DNA of 64,000 nucleotides, taken from positions 24,284,501 to 24,348,500 of the forward strand of contig AP031352.1 of the NCBI GenBank assembly GCA_037833965.1, given 5' to 3'. Position numbers and translations under genes: made by a program. The DNA is from Marchantia polymorpha subsp. ruderalis (lineage: Eukaryota; Streptophyta; Marchantiopsida; Marchantiales; Marchantiaceae). The notes beneath the pieces are model-generated. The model was not told where the DNA came from and made no database searches. It saw nothing but the letters and a program-made list of their open reading frames with translations. Positions 12,821 to 22,101 of this stretch are shown piece by piece (positions within the stretch are counted from its first letter, which is position 1; each line of letters starts with the position of its first letter).

Positions 12821-13722
12821 TTGGAAATGGGTAAGCTTCCGGTGTTTTATGGGAGGGAAAATGAGAATGTAGAAGCCTTTGTTAGGGACTTCAAGAGGGC
12901 TTGCATAAGAAACAATGAAAGGAAGAAGGTTGAGTGGGCTATGCTTTTGCCGGATTTCTTGGAGGATTCTGCTCTCAAATGGTACAAGGAGTACAAGAGA
13001 GAACATGTGGAGGAGTACACTTGGGAGACATTGACGGAGAGCCTCATCAAAAACTTTCTTCCCAATGAAAGTTATGAAAAGTTGATGTGTGAGGTCACCT
13101 TCTTGAAACAAGGAGAGAACGAGAAGGTGAGGACCTATGTGGAGAGAACTGAGAAGTTAGAGTCGAGGTTCCACGTGGTGTTGAGGAAGGGTGGAGACGA
13201 AGTGGATGCTACAATGGTGGGGATACGAGCAATGCTCATGAAGAACTTTGTCGGAGGTTTGAGACCCGAGATTCGAAGTAAGGTGAGATTTGAGAAGCTT
13301 TCTTCTAAAGCTGAAGCCATTCGAATTGCTATTAGAATGGAGGAAAGCTTAAAAGATGATGATTCTAGCTTGGTGGCTAGAGAAGTAACTCCACCGGTTG
13401 TAGTAAGATCCATGAGTTCAAATCTTGCTAGTTCATCCACAATGGTGATACCTAATGTAGATTTGCAAAATGAGTTGAAATCTATTATGGAAACTCTAGC
13501 CGAGCTCAAGATCAATGTAGTACAGTTGTGGGAGAAGAGGAATCAAAATGTAGGAGGAAGTTCTAGAGGGTATGGAAATTATACTCCATGAAGAAATCCA
13601 CCTCCAGAAAACTTTGCAGTTTCTTGTTTTACTTGTGGCGGTCCTCATTTTCAGCGAAATTGTCCTAACCCTCGACAACATGATGGAGTTCGGCACAACA
13701 ACAATGCACCGGCCACACAACA
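12821..13722 (+). pseudogene. gypsy-1 gag, stopped and truncated
   Basis: Starts MEMGKLPVFYGRENENVEAF and follows the gypsy-2 Gag through the retrotrans_gag region (about residues 1-175). A TGA at 13,589-13,591 replaces an arginine codon of gypsy-2 and ends the frame at 256 aa. Past the stop, the same frame still encodes the CFTCGGPHFQRNC zinc knuckle. Homology to gypsy-2 ends at 13,722, where the C-family unit begins with its conserved 5' end. The product would lack the knuckle and all enzymatic domains. Confidence 0.88.
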
Positions 13723-13879
13723 TGTGGTAACACACTTTTTGTTTTTTTTGCAGAATTTAAACAATTTTAGAAAAGAAGTACCGAAGCAGTGTCTGTAGTT
13801 AGGAAATGGTACGTTAAATAGAGTGGATTGAGGAGATCGTCACGAGGTCACGAAGAATCGCGGAGTTGGACGTACCAGC

Positions 13880-14760
13880 GCCAAACGCCTTCGGCGCCTT
13901 CGGCAATATCTCCTTTACTGAGGTGTCTCTACCCACGCGCCTCCAGCGCTTAGGGAAGGTACGCTTCCGGCACAGACACCTCCGAAGGAGATGTCGCTGA
14001 AGACGTCAGAAGCCGGCAAGGACCTCTGAAGGCTTCCGACCATGAATGCGCCGTTGGCGCGGGAGAGAAACCTTCATAACGATCAGGATTCACGGTGGTT
14101 CTAGTTGATTGGGGTCTCATTGAAAAGAGCTCGAGACGCTTGTTCTAACGAGCCCAAGAGCGCCGAAGATGGATCAGGGACGAAGAAGTTATGAGCGTCG
14201 GAAAACTCGCATCCGGACATGCGATGTTCGCGCTAGGGTTCACCGTCGGAAAGGACTCCCGTACGCCTTCGGCGGAACCACGCGCTCATAAGAGGAGATC
14301 AACTCAGAGGCGGAAGCGCCTTTGGCGGCTGCGGAGCGGAAGAGAAGCGCCGGCCGGCGGTACGCCTCCGACCAGGCGCGGACAGGCGGGTGTGCTGGCA
14401 TAATTCGCGCCGGCGGAATATGCGCCGTCGTCGATATGCGGGCAGAACGGACAAAACAAGCGGTACGACTACGCGCCGGCGTAATTCGCGCCGACTTGAT
14501 GTGCGCCTCCAGCGAGGCGCCGACGGAGAAGGAATACGCCAGCGGCGATACGCCTCCGGCGATGGGCAGGTTGGGAAAAGACAACATAGTCGACGCATAC
14601 GCTCCGCTGCGGCGAACTCGAGTCCGGAAGACGATGGCAAATTCGAGTCCGGAAGACGATGGCGGCGGAAGAATTCAACGTTCACGCATGCGAATGCGCG
14701 CAGTGCGGAGTCGTGAATTCGAGCATGCGAGGGAGAACCGTTAGGCCGTATAGCCGGTTG
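13880..14760. repeat. GC-rich leader of short palindromic CGCC/GGCG microrepeats
   Basis: Dozens of short motifs such as GCCTTCGGCG, GCGCCGGCGG and CGCCTCCGGCG follow one another, giving strong local hairpins. GC content jumps well above the flanks, which also creates long meaningless open frames on both strands (up to about 330 codons on minus). A near-exact 26-bp tandem copy (TTCGAGTCCGGAAGACGATG) is at about 14,620-14,670. Weaker CCTTCGG-rich versions occupy the same place in C4 (about 53,510-53,720) and C5 (about 42,640-42,870). Confidence 0.7.
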
Positions 14761-15105
14761 CGTAATCAAGTTTGATTGTACCCAGTGAGAGCGTTGGGCG
14801 ATCTTGAATTCGGAGAAGAAAAGTCTGCTCTCCAGTCTCATTCTCTCATTCTTGATTGTGAGTTTTCCAGCTTCAAAGATTACGCGCAAGGGCGGAGAGA
14901 CCTGCAGTGAGAATAGAAAGTGTAGAGACGAGTTGCGCGAGGATCTTGACGGACCTTGTAGAGAGTTTGCGAGCAGCGAAATTGAGCGCGCGAGAGAAGA
15001 GAGAGCGATTTCAGTCAGTGTCTGAGCGGTCGACGCGCAGCGGCGATTGTGAGAGATCGAGCGGAAGGCAAAAACGTCTGTGTGTGTGCAGGAAAAGCAA
15101 GAGAG

Positions 15106-17631
15106 ATGTCGAAGATCCTCATGCTGCGAGTGTCTCCACTTAGAGTGCCGCAGATCGGTCTGCGTGCATTCCAAGATGTGTTGACAAGGTTGAAGCTTGA
15201 TCTCCTCTTGTGGGGATGGAATTGGACGTGTCCGGAGATGGTGCGCGAGTATTTGCAGGAGAAACACAAGCCCTCGCGCGGATTCCGCCCACACCCCGAG
15301 AGGTGGGACATTAGCGATTGGGCGCAGGTGTTAGGAAGGTGTGCAGGCGAGGAAGGGTATCTCCTCTTCGAGGCCGAGAGCGTGAAGGTGTCGAAGGAGG
15401 AACAAGTCTCATACAATGATCTTTTCAAAGTTGCCAAGCATCCCAAGAACGGTTTCCGGACGCGGGATTACAAAGATCGATTGCGGAGAAATGTCGCGAC
15501 TGCATTGCTTCAGATATTGCAGCCGACCAAGACCGCCTACATGCATGGTTGGCAAGTGGGATTTGTGGAGCTAGTGTTGTCAAGAGCTCCGGTTCATTGG
15601 GGACGGCTCCTGTGGAAGGTGACGCGCCAACATGCGCAAGAAGAGAGAGGAGGGACCCTCAATCATCTTTCGCCTTACCTGATCGTGTTTTATCGAGCGA
15701 TGGGATGTTTGACGGCTTCAGAGCGGACACGGTTTCCGCTGCTGACCCGGAGTTATCCGGGTAGATACTTGCGGGAGGCTAAAGTGGACACAGATCCGGA
15801 CGAAGCACCTGTCAGTCCAACTCCAGCTCCGGCTCCAGCAAGAGCAGCAGAAGAGCGTCAAAGTGAGCGCGTACCACGGAAGCGGAAATGGGATGAGAGA
15901 CCTGAAGACAGGCAGCCGGAAGCTCCCGCTGCGCCGACTCGGAGTCGGCCAACCCACGAGCTTCACAGCCGGCCAAAACAAAGGGCACGCAAGATGGTGT
16001 TGCCAACTAGTAGTGAGGAAACCGGGCGTACTCCAGTCCGGCGGAGTATCCTGCCCACGCAGGAGGAGATAATCGCGCAGATTCTGGGGAAGTCGGTGAA
16101 CCCCTCTGCGCAGAAGGCGCGGATGCCTTCAGAAGAAGACAGTCGGCCGACTGCGAGTCGGGCGACTGAAGGACGGCCAACTGAGCAGCGCGTTGAACCG
16201 AACAACAGGCCGGAAGCAGAAAGGAGTTTGGCTGAAGAGCCAACAACTCTCAGAGGGTCGTCTTCGGCAGAAGGCGCTTCTGAGAAAACGCCTCCAGCAA
16301 GTCGGCCAAGTGAAGTAAAGACGTGCAGGCTGGATCCGACTGCCAGTCGGACAACTGCTAATCGGCCGACTGCGAGTCGGTCAACTGAGAGTCGGCCAGA
16401 TTCGCCGACTGCGAATCGGACAAGGCCGGCGACCATTGTGCGGGCGCCTTCGGCGGACACGCCTTCCGCGCAGATCGCGCCGGAAGAGCAGGCAGTAGAA
16501 GCGGGCGGTGCAAGAGTGACAAAAGTAACTGCGGCGCCGACCCCTTCGAGAACCGAAGATCGAGCCGGAACAGGGGCTCAGGCAGTGGGATCCCCCACTG
16601 CCTTGGATATTTTAGCAGGGAGTGGAGCGGCAGTCGTGGCGGAAGCTGCCGCGCGCCACAGTTCCAGGGAGTCGCCAAGAGATTCTGTGGCGACTGAAAT
16701 CCTCGAAACAGAGGATGAGACGAGTTCAGAAGAGCAGGAAGCGGACTCCGTGCGGAAGACGCCAACCGGGGTACTGTGCGAGCAGATCGTGCCACTCCTG
16801 CGATATTTGGATCGCAAGACAGCAAAGTATTCGAGTTGGTCGCCAGGCTCCAGAAAATCGCAGTCTTATGTGGAGATTGTCAAAAGCAAGACGAGGAGCA
16901 AGGTGGCCACTTGGGCCACTAGGTGCCAAACATTGCAGGATAGGTATACTGCCCTCCGACAGCACCTGGCGATCACGCAGAGGCTACACCAAACCCTGCA
17001 ACAACAGCGGGAGGATGTGGCGACGAAAGCCCAGGCGGATGCCGAGCTAATGCGGGCAAAGATCGAGTCGGAATTGCAGGAAAAGCGGAGACAAAACCGC
17101 ATTCTAACAGAGGAGCTTGCGCGCCAGACGCGCGCATTAGAGGAAAGTCAAAGCACGCGCAAGGAGGATGAGGAGTTGTTGCGCAACTTGCAATCCGAGT
17201 GCGCGGAATTGAGGGCGCAGTGCGTAAATGCGGAGATGCAGCTAGCAGAGGTGGAAGGCAGCAGCCGGACGCGAGAGGAGTTGGTGACGCGGGTGACTCA
17301 CTATCTAAAAGGATACGCCCACTGGGAAGTGGCGGCACAAGAGAAGATCACGCTCAGGGAGTTTGAGCTTCGGGCGGCGGCATTGACGGAGGGTGACAGT
17401 CGGAGTCGGCGGCGAGTAGTGAGGAAATTAGAGGCCTTCTTGTCGGGTGCGTGCGACACTATGGCGCACTTAGAGTCGGAAGTGACTGCAGTCCTTCAGC
17501 GGCTGGGGTTGCGCAGCCGGTCGGAAGATTGGCAGGGTAGAGAGAAAGTGCGAGGCAGTCCGGCGCGCAGGAGGCGCAGTACCGGATCTGCAGAGTGCAG
17601 TAGTGTAGCTTGGTTTCGTGCAGGAGTTTAG
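15106..17631 (+). CDS. C-family coiled-coil protein, intact 841-aa frame
   Basis: The start MSKILMLRVSPLRVP was chosen because other copies begin the same way (MARLIKVSALKVP in C1, MAPKKSEKVRKLVPLKVP in C2). An ATG 57 bp upstream is also in frame. Residues 1-about 205 form a conserved globular region (LLLWGWNW, W..VL.RCAG..G.LLFE, GWQVGFVE.VL, YL..FYR.M). Residues about 210-535 are disordered, rich in R, P, T and S, with PTASR/ATE repeats. Near residue 555 is a conserved VPLLRYLD motif, followed by a long coiled coil at about 600-730. The plan recalls plant 'putative gypsy-type transposon' coiled-coil proteins, but I do not recognise the family. Function unknown; it is the only intact copy of several in the window. 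Confidence 0.75.
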   Translation: MSKILMLRVSPLRVPQIGLRAFQDVLTRLKLDLLLWGWNWTCPEMVREYLQEKHKPSRGFRPHPERWDISDWAQVLGRCAGEEGYLLFEAESVKVSKEEQVSYNDLFKVAKHPKNGFRTRDYKDRLRRNVATALLQILQPTKTAYMHGWQVGFVELVLSRAPVHWGRLLWKVTRQHAQEERGGTLNHLSPYLIVFYRAMGCLTASERTRFPLLTRSYPGRYLREAKVDTDPDEAPVSPTPAPAPARAAEERQSERVPRKRKWDERPEDRQPEAPAAPTRSRPTHELHSRPKQRARKMVLPTSSEETGRTPVRRSILPTQEEIIAQILGKSVNPSAQKARMPSEEDSRPTASRATEGRPTEQRVEPNNRPEAERSLAEEPTTLRGSSSAEGASEKTPPASRPSEVKTCRLDPTASRTTANRPTASRSTESRPDSPTANRTRPATIVRAPSADTPSAQIAPEEQAVEAGGARVTKVTAAPTPSRTEDRAGTGAQAVGSPTALDILAGSGAAVVAEAAARHSSRESPRDSVATEILETEDETSSEEQEADSVRKTPTGVLCEQIVPLLRYLDRKTAKYSSWSPGSRKSQSYVEIVKSKTRSKVATWATRCQTLQDRYTALRQHLAITQRLHQTLQQQREDVATKAQADAELMRAKIESELQEKRRQNRILTEELARQTRALEESQSTRKEDEELLRNLQSECAELRAQCVNAEMQLAEVEGSSRTREELVTRVTHYLKGYAHWEVAAQEKITLREFELRAAALTEGDSRSRRRVVRKLEAFLSGACDTMAHLESEVTAVLQRLGLRSRSEDWQGREKVRGSPARRRRSTGSAECSSVAWFRAGV

Positions 17632-17675
17632 AGTAGCAAGTAGTGCAACGTAGTGTTAGTTAGGACCTTAGAGGG

Positions 17676-17705
17676 TATAAAGTAGTTCAAGGCGTTTTGC
17701 CTTGG
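17676..17705 (+). terminator. Poly(A)-signal-like site plus hairpin (C0)
   Basis: TATAAAG at 17,676 (AATAAAG in the other copies) is followed 7 bases later by a stem CAAGGC / GCCTTG around a GTTTT loop. The same module lies at the equivalent place in C1, C2, C4 and C5. It is 45 bp after the stop codon and probably marks the 3' end of the C-family transcript. Confidence 0.6.
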
Positions 17706-18334
17706 GATTCTTCCAGTTTCGGAAATGCAGATCAGGAACTCACTTTCTCGGCGTGTTTGTGCATTTGGTCCTGGCACCACGTAGAGGAGCTGCAGCATAG
17801 TGAAGTTACCGCATGTTGTAGCTGAAGGCCTTCGGCTGAATGTTCAGAGCTAGTACACCAGTTACAGACTTGAGTAGTGCGGATCTGCACCTGCGGGTGA
17901 TTTCTGATGCTCAGAGCCGGTTGCGAGTTAGATACTTGAACAGTTCCCCCTTACTCCTTCAAGTGACAGATCCTGATTGTACTCCTACGGGAAGTTTCCC
18001 CTGAATGCCAAAGTGAAGTTTTGTTACTTCGTGTAAACCTTGGTTATCAATTCAGGTTATGTGTGTGTGTTACTGGATTGTGTCTCAGTTGAGTTCTCAG
18101 TCAGACCTGTACTCTCTGCGCTTAGTGTGAGTCGAGGGTGACGTCCACCGCGTATGAGTGACTTCGTTCCGAAGTAGGAAGTCCAATCCGGGTTCCCTAC
18201 GCTAGCAGAAACTAGCGGGAGGGTTGTAAAAGCCGGAGTGGGAGTCACTTGTCATGTAGTTACGAGTCGGCCCACGCAGTTTAGTCACTTACTATCTTTA
18301 GAGGTGAAGTTAGGGTTCGGTCACGAGGGGTATA

Positions 18335-18500
18335 GAGTCGGGGACGGCTCGAAGAACGTTAGTTCTTCGAGTCGAGCCTAGAAGCGTTGGGAGCGTAGAG
18401 TGACTTTCCCCTTTGCGTCGACCTGGATTCTCCGAGTGTGGAGTGGGTTGGGCTTGACTCATGTTTGTGACGGTGACGGTTTGTTGCCAGTAGGGTAATT
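18335..18500 (+). repeat. Fragment of PHD-gypsy-type LTR
   Basis: About 165 bp matches 38,840-38,985, part of the LTR-like sequence after the integrase-PHD pseudogene. Shared phrases include CTCGAAGAAC, TCGAGC, AGCGTTGGGAG, GTCGACCTG and ATTCTC. The block contains a perfect 10-bp hairpin, CTCGAAGAAC-GTTA-GTTCTTCGAG (18,350-18,373), which is partly kept in the second copy. It links this region to the methyltransferase/PHD gypsy family. Confidence 0.6.
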
Positions 18501-20051
18501 GACCGACAGGAATTCCAGTGGGGAATTTCCCGTATATTTCACTCGAAGAACTCGTTTCTCGTCGGAGGTCGCACGAAGCCGACGAAGTCGATGAGGGTTT
18601 TTTTTCAAAGATTTTGTTCATTGGAACCTGTAGTTTGGTGACAGTTTTAAGAAGGCGCGGATGCATAAGAGCTCGGGAGTGGACGGCGGGACGGCCCACT
18701 CCTCACAAACCCCGTTTGCAAAATCAGATTCGACCGGATTCTCGATGGGGTTTCGACGATCATTCGTTTGTCTGTCCTGATGGATAATGGTCTGATGATT
18801 GTGTCGGAATCTGTAGGATTTTGAAATTCCCGATTTGGTGGAGGAATGCGCTACTCTCTTCGAGTTTCATCTCGTCTCTGCAAGCTTTCTCCGAGCGCAG
18901 AACCTCCGGCGCTCGTCGAATTCGCTTGTCCAATTCCGCGCTTCGACGCTTTAATTGGGTTCAGGAAAGGCCGAAAGAAAGAGTCGGTGGCGACGAGCAG
19001 ACATCAACCGGCCGAGCGTGAGCGTGGAGGGATAGACACATAGCGTATCGGGAGAGTTGTCGCAATTGTTCGTGATCCACACGGGGTCCTGTCGCGTCCG
19101 AGGCTACGAAGTGCGCTTCCCGCATGTCCGCGAGGATTGATTCGTGACCACGGGGGCTCGGATTCCCGTCCGCAGCGCGTGCATCGGGTCCAGGGTTTAG
19201 GGGGCGATGGTGGTGAATTTTTCTGGGGACAGCGCAGCGGTGGTCGGTTCGCGTCGCATCGCATTCATCCTGCCAGTACAGCGTTATATGGTAAATTGCG
19301 AGGGATGATGGATTGAACCCGGTGACATGTTTATTCGGAGGCCATCCTGATCTGCGTGTGCACCGCTCGTCCGTCAGCTGCTTCTTTGGTGCCGGGCTGG
19401 AATAGCAAAGACTGGGCTCAGGGTATGAAATTAGTGCCGGCGAGCTCGCAGCTCGAAATCGTCGGCCCGTGAGAAATTTATCGCGCACCCCATTAGTTGT
19501 TGGCAGCCCGGGCATGGGCCGCGGCGGTGCGGGGAGCGCGTAGAGAAATTACTGCCGAGGCGATCCCTGCGAGTCTTGGCCTGCGAGAGGCGAGGCGAGC
19601 GCGATGACGATCTCGGCGCTGTGAGAATTGCAAGCCCGCGGCAGATTCGTTCGCCTGGACCGACTGAACGAAGCTGCGCGTATGGCAGGGCGGCTCTAGG
19701 TCTAGTGGAAATTGCGGATTTTCGACTCTCGGGCTGTCGAGCGAAGGGACCGGAGCGGGATGTAAATGTTTGTAGCAGTGTAGATTCTGGTGCAGCTTGA
19801 TTTAAGGCAAGGGCCCGGCCGGAGGCGGGATTGATTGATTGCTCGATTCGGATGGTGGCGCACAGCTTAGGCGGATTTGAGTAGTGACTTGACGGTCCGG
19901 CTAGTGAGCACGCCCGGCAGGAAGGGAACCAGCAGGTTGGAAGGACGACCGGGGAGGTCCGTGGATAGGAGAATTGATTCCAGGATTTGAAAGGGATGAT
20001 TACAGAGTTGCGAGTGGCGATGGCGTAGAGCGGAATGCGCACGGGTGAACC
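18501..20051. other. GC-rich segment, possible 5'-UTR of the captured GDAP2 transcript
   Basis: No coding motif is visible, although GC richness opens long frames on both strands (a minus frame of about 256 codons at 19,431-20,201 has no motif). Because a GDAP2-like start codon follows immediately at 20,052, part of this segment may be the parent gene's leader carried along. That is inference. Confidence 0.35.
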
Positions 20052-20696
20052 ATGTACACCAGAGTGAGCACCCGGACTTCTGCCGTGGGAGGGGGCGAGT
20101 TCGTTGTGAAATTGGACCAGGTGCCGCGGTGGAACGAACAGGAGGGCCGTGCGTTCAAAGTTTCCGAGAGCAATAGAAGCCAAACCTCGTCTCCAGACCA
20201 ACTGGTTTGGCGAAAGTCACTAGTGGCTATGACCTGCCTGCAAGGCGTGTCATACACACAGTAGGCCCCAGATATGCACCCAAGTATCAAACAGCCGCAG
20301 AAAACGCCCTGAGTCACTGTTACCGATCTTGCCTCGAGTTGTTGTTAGAACAAGGCCTTTCAAGTATTGCCTTTATCTGTATTTACACTGAATCAAAGGG
20401 ATATCCTCGGGAAGCTACCGCCCATGTAGCAATACGGACTGTTCGCCGATTCCTTGAAAAATATAAGGAGAAGATAACAGCAGTGGTTTTTTTGCACTGT
20501 GACAACAACTGACACCGAGATCTACAAAAGATTACTTCCACTTTATTTCCCCCGAGACAAGCAGGAGGAAGACGTTGCGAGTACAAAATTACCCCCTGAC
20601 GTCGGGGATGAAAATGGAGAGACAGTGATAACTGAACGGAAAATCAGAATATCTGCTCTTCCTGGAACTGCACAGTCACCTCTAGTTTCAGTATAA
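20052..20696 (+). pseudogene. GDAP2-like: GDAP2-like macro-domain protein, cDNA-like fragment with deletion and frameshift
   Basis: Resembles plant GDAP2 (Appr-1-p processing/macro domain plus Sec14). The N-terminus carries VVKLDQVPRW. It is joined directly to the second half of the macro domain (TGLAKVTSGYDLPARR, VIHTVGP, TAAENALSHCYRSCLELL, AHVAIRTVRRFLE), then DTEIYKRLLPLYFPRD and DVGDENGETVI. The first half of the macro domain, which holds the ADP-ribose-binding segment, is missing, as if exons were skipped. A T run at 20,488-20,494 appears one base too long and shifts the frame before DTEIYKRLL. The Sec14 domain is absent. Its position inside gypsy-1 suggests capture of a host transcript. 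Confidence 0.8.
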
Positions 20697-20862
20697 AAAC
20701 AGTACAGTTTCAGTATACTGTTGTACCTCTGTTTTGGTGCTCTTCTAAAACTTTGTGATAGTTTTGGAGTTAAACAATTTTTAGTTTTCCCTTCAGATTT
20801 AGTTTACAGATACTCTGTAAACAATCCTTGTACACAGTGGAGTTTTGACTTGTGAAGAGAAA

Positions 20863-21213
20863 ATGCCGCTTGGTGAGAAAGTGGGAGAAAGTTTACCACA
20901 GATTCAGCCAGTGGAGGTCGTCACCAGCGAGGAACGTGAGCAGGAAGTGACGGTGCAGCCTCAAGTAGAAGAGAATCCGGTAAACACTGTTGTGGCACAG
21001 GAAAAAGATTCCGGGTTAGATTGGGACGAGGCACTAGCCGTAGAGAAACTTCTAGAGGAATCGGGCCTAGAGTATAGGGTATGTGAGGATGAGTTACTAG
21101 ACCTTCCACAGGATATTGCTGACCATTTGAGAGATGTTCAGTATGTTCAAGATTGTCTTTCAGAAGAAATTCTTGTACTAGAGAAATTTCTTGATAGTCT
21201 CCCAAAGGATTGA
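20863..21213 (+). CDS. Unrecognised acidic protein, 116 aa
   Basis: Starts MPLGEKVGE. The first half is rich in E, V, Q and P; the second half is hydrophobic-acidic (LDWDEALAVEKLLEESGLEY, then DLPQDIADHLRDVQYVQDCL) and could be helical. There is no transmembrane segment, zinc site or known motif. It lies between the GDAP2 fragment and the leader of the methyltransferase gypsy. It could be a tail of another captured transcript, an accessory frame of a retroelement, or chance; codon use looks coding-like. Confidence 0.4.
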   Translation: MPLGEKVGESLPQIQPVEVVTSEEREQEVTVQPQVEENPVNTVVAQEKDSGLDWDEALAVEKLLEESGLEYRVCEDELLDLPQDIADHLRDVQYVQDCLSEEILVLEKFLDSLPKD

Positions 21214-21310
21214 TAGCAAATACTTGTAGCGTTTAGATAGGAGTTCCTGAAGGGATCGGGAGTTTGCACCCGGTTTCACTACATGTGACGTGATGATTTG
21301 AAAGCATTGT

Positions 21311-21323
21311 AAATATATATATG
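21311..21323 (+). promoter_or_regulatory. TATA-like element of the methyltransferase gypsy
   Basis: An AAATATATATATG run lies about 540 bp before the primer-site-like motif, as expected for an LTR promoter. A 38-nt purine tract (21,393-21,430) follows it. This is positional inference only. Confidence 0.4.
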
Positions 21324-21579
21324 ACGTAGTCAATATATTGAGCTTTCAGTGTGTAGTGTGTTTGTTGAGGGGCAGTGTGACCCCTGTGTGAAGGAGAAAA
21401 AGAAAAAGAAAAAGAAAAAAAAAGAAGTTTTCAAACAATTTTTGTTTGCAATTTGGTGGAAGAGGGCATTATAGGCACTGGAGGCCCACGTAAATGGAGG
21501 GCGATGGAGATCGAATCGGGATCGCGAAGCGATGCGATGTCTCGTGTGTGTTGTCTTGTTTTGTGCTGTGTTTCCTTTA

Positions 21580-21786
21580 GACTGGAGAGTCGTTGCTAGC
21601 TTGTTGCTTGTGTTTGGGTCCTCTCCAGTCTTGCTTCCTGGTGCGCGCCCGTGTAGGGGTGACGCTGATTTCCGGAGTAGTTTTACTCCTGTGTGCTGGC
21701 GATAGGGGGCTGGACTTGATCACCGGCCGGTCTATCTATGTTTCTCTCACGGTGAGACTGGAGTGATGACCAGTAGACCGTGAGAG
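21580..21786 (+). other. Two perfect stem-loops in the retroelement leader
   Basis: GACTGGAGAG at 21,580-21,589 pairs with CTCTCCAGTC at 21,621-21,630, and CTCTCACGGT at 21,744-21,753 pairs with ACCGTGAGAG at 21,777-21,786. Both 10-bp stems are perfect. They lie in the LTR/leader region of the genomic RNA, where packaging or translation-control structures are common. Function is inferred. Confidence 0.55.
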
Positions 21787-21859
21787 TCTTCTTGCTGTGA
21801 TGACAGGTTAGGTTGCCCATACACCTTAGCTAGTAGGGCTAGAGTAGCTTAGTGCAACA

Positions 21860-21872
21860 CGGCATCAGAGGC
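21860..21872 (+). other. Primer-binding-site-like motif, initiator-Met type
   Basis: CGGCATCAGAGGC resembles the plant initiator tRNA-Met primer site TGGTATCAGAGC, with a few substitutions. It follows a CAACA that could be the LTR end. If correct, this element primes differently from gypsy-1 and gypsy-2. Confidence 0.45.
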
Positions 21873-22101
21873 AAATTGGGTTATTGGGTGGAGATCTGGC
21901 AGTGGTGCCAGTTGAGGTCTCGCCATCACGGAGCTGTCTAGTGGTCTTGTTGAGGACCGCGGGGGATTTACGCGGAGTGGATTGAGGTATCGGCTACCTT
22001 CACCTATTTCGCCAGTTGTTGCGGAGCAGGACCAGAGTGTTGCAGACAGAGAGTCTTTGGTGGTGATATCGTCTAGTGTCCCCACCCCATTGATTTGGGA
22101 C

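Larger units (their letters stand above)
13723..18130 (+). mobile_element. C-family unit C0 (carries intact coiled-coil ORF)
   Basis: Begins TGTGGTAAC, the same 5' end as the other five C-family units in the window (TGTGG/TATGG followed by a T-rich run). It also contains the shared 5' phrase TGTTCTAACGAGCCCAAGA (about 14,142), the coiled-coil gene, and the downstream poly(A)/hairpin module. After the gene it can be followed by eye against other copies (GGGAAGTTTCCCCTGAA near 17,990, then a TG-rich run near 18,060). The usual 3' end, TGTCATTACA, was not found, so the 3' boundary is approximate and probably truncated. Confidence 0.7.

Noticed and set aside
14299..15294. 331-codon minus-strand open frame in the GC-rich leader
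   Set aside because: GC-rich DNA lacks stop codons on both strands; the frame has no motif, overlaps the conserved plus-strand leader and start of the coiled-coil gene, and is not kept in other copies.
19431..20201. 256-codon minus-strand open frame
   Set aside because: No recognisable motif, GC-rich context, and it runs antisense into the recognisable GDAP2 N-terminus.
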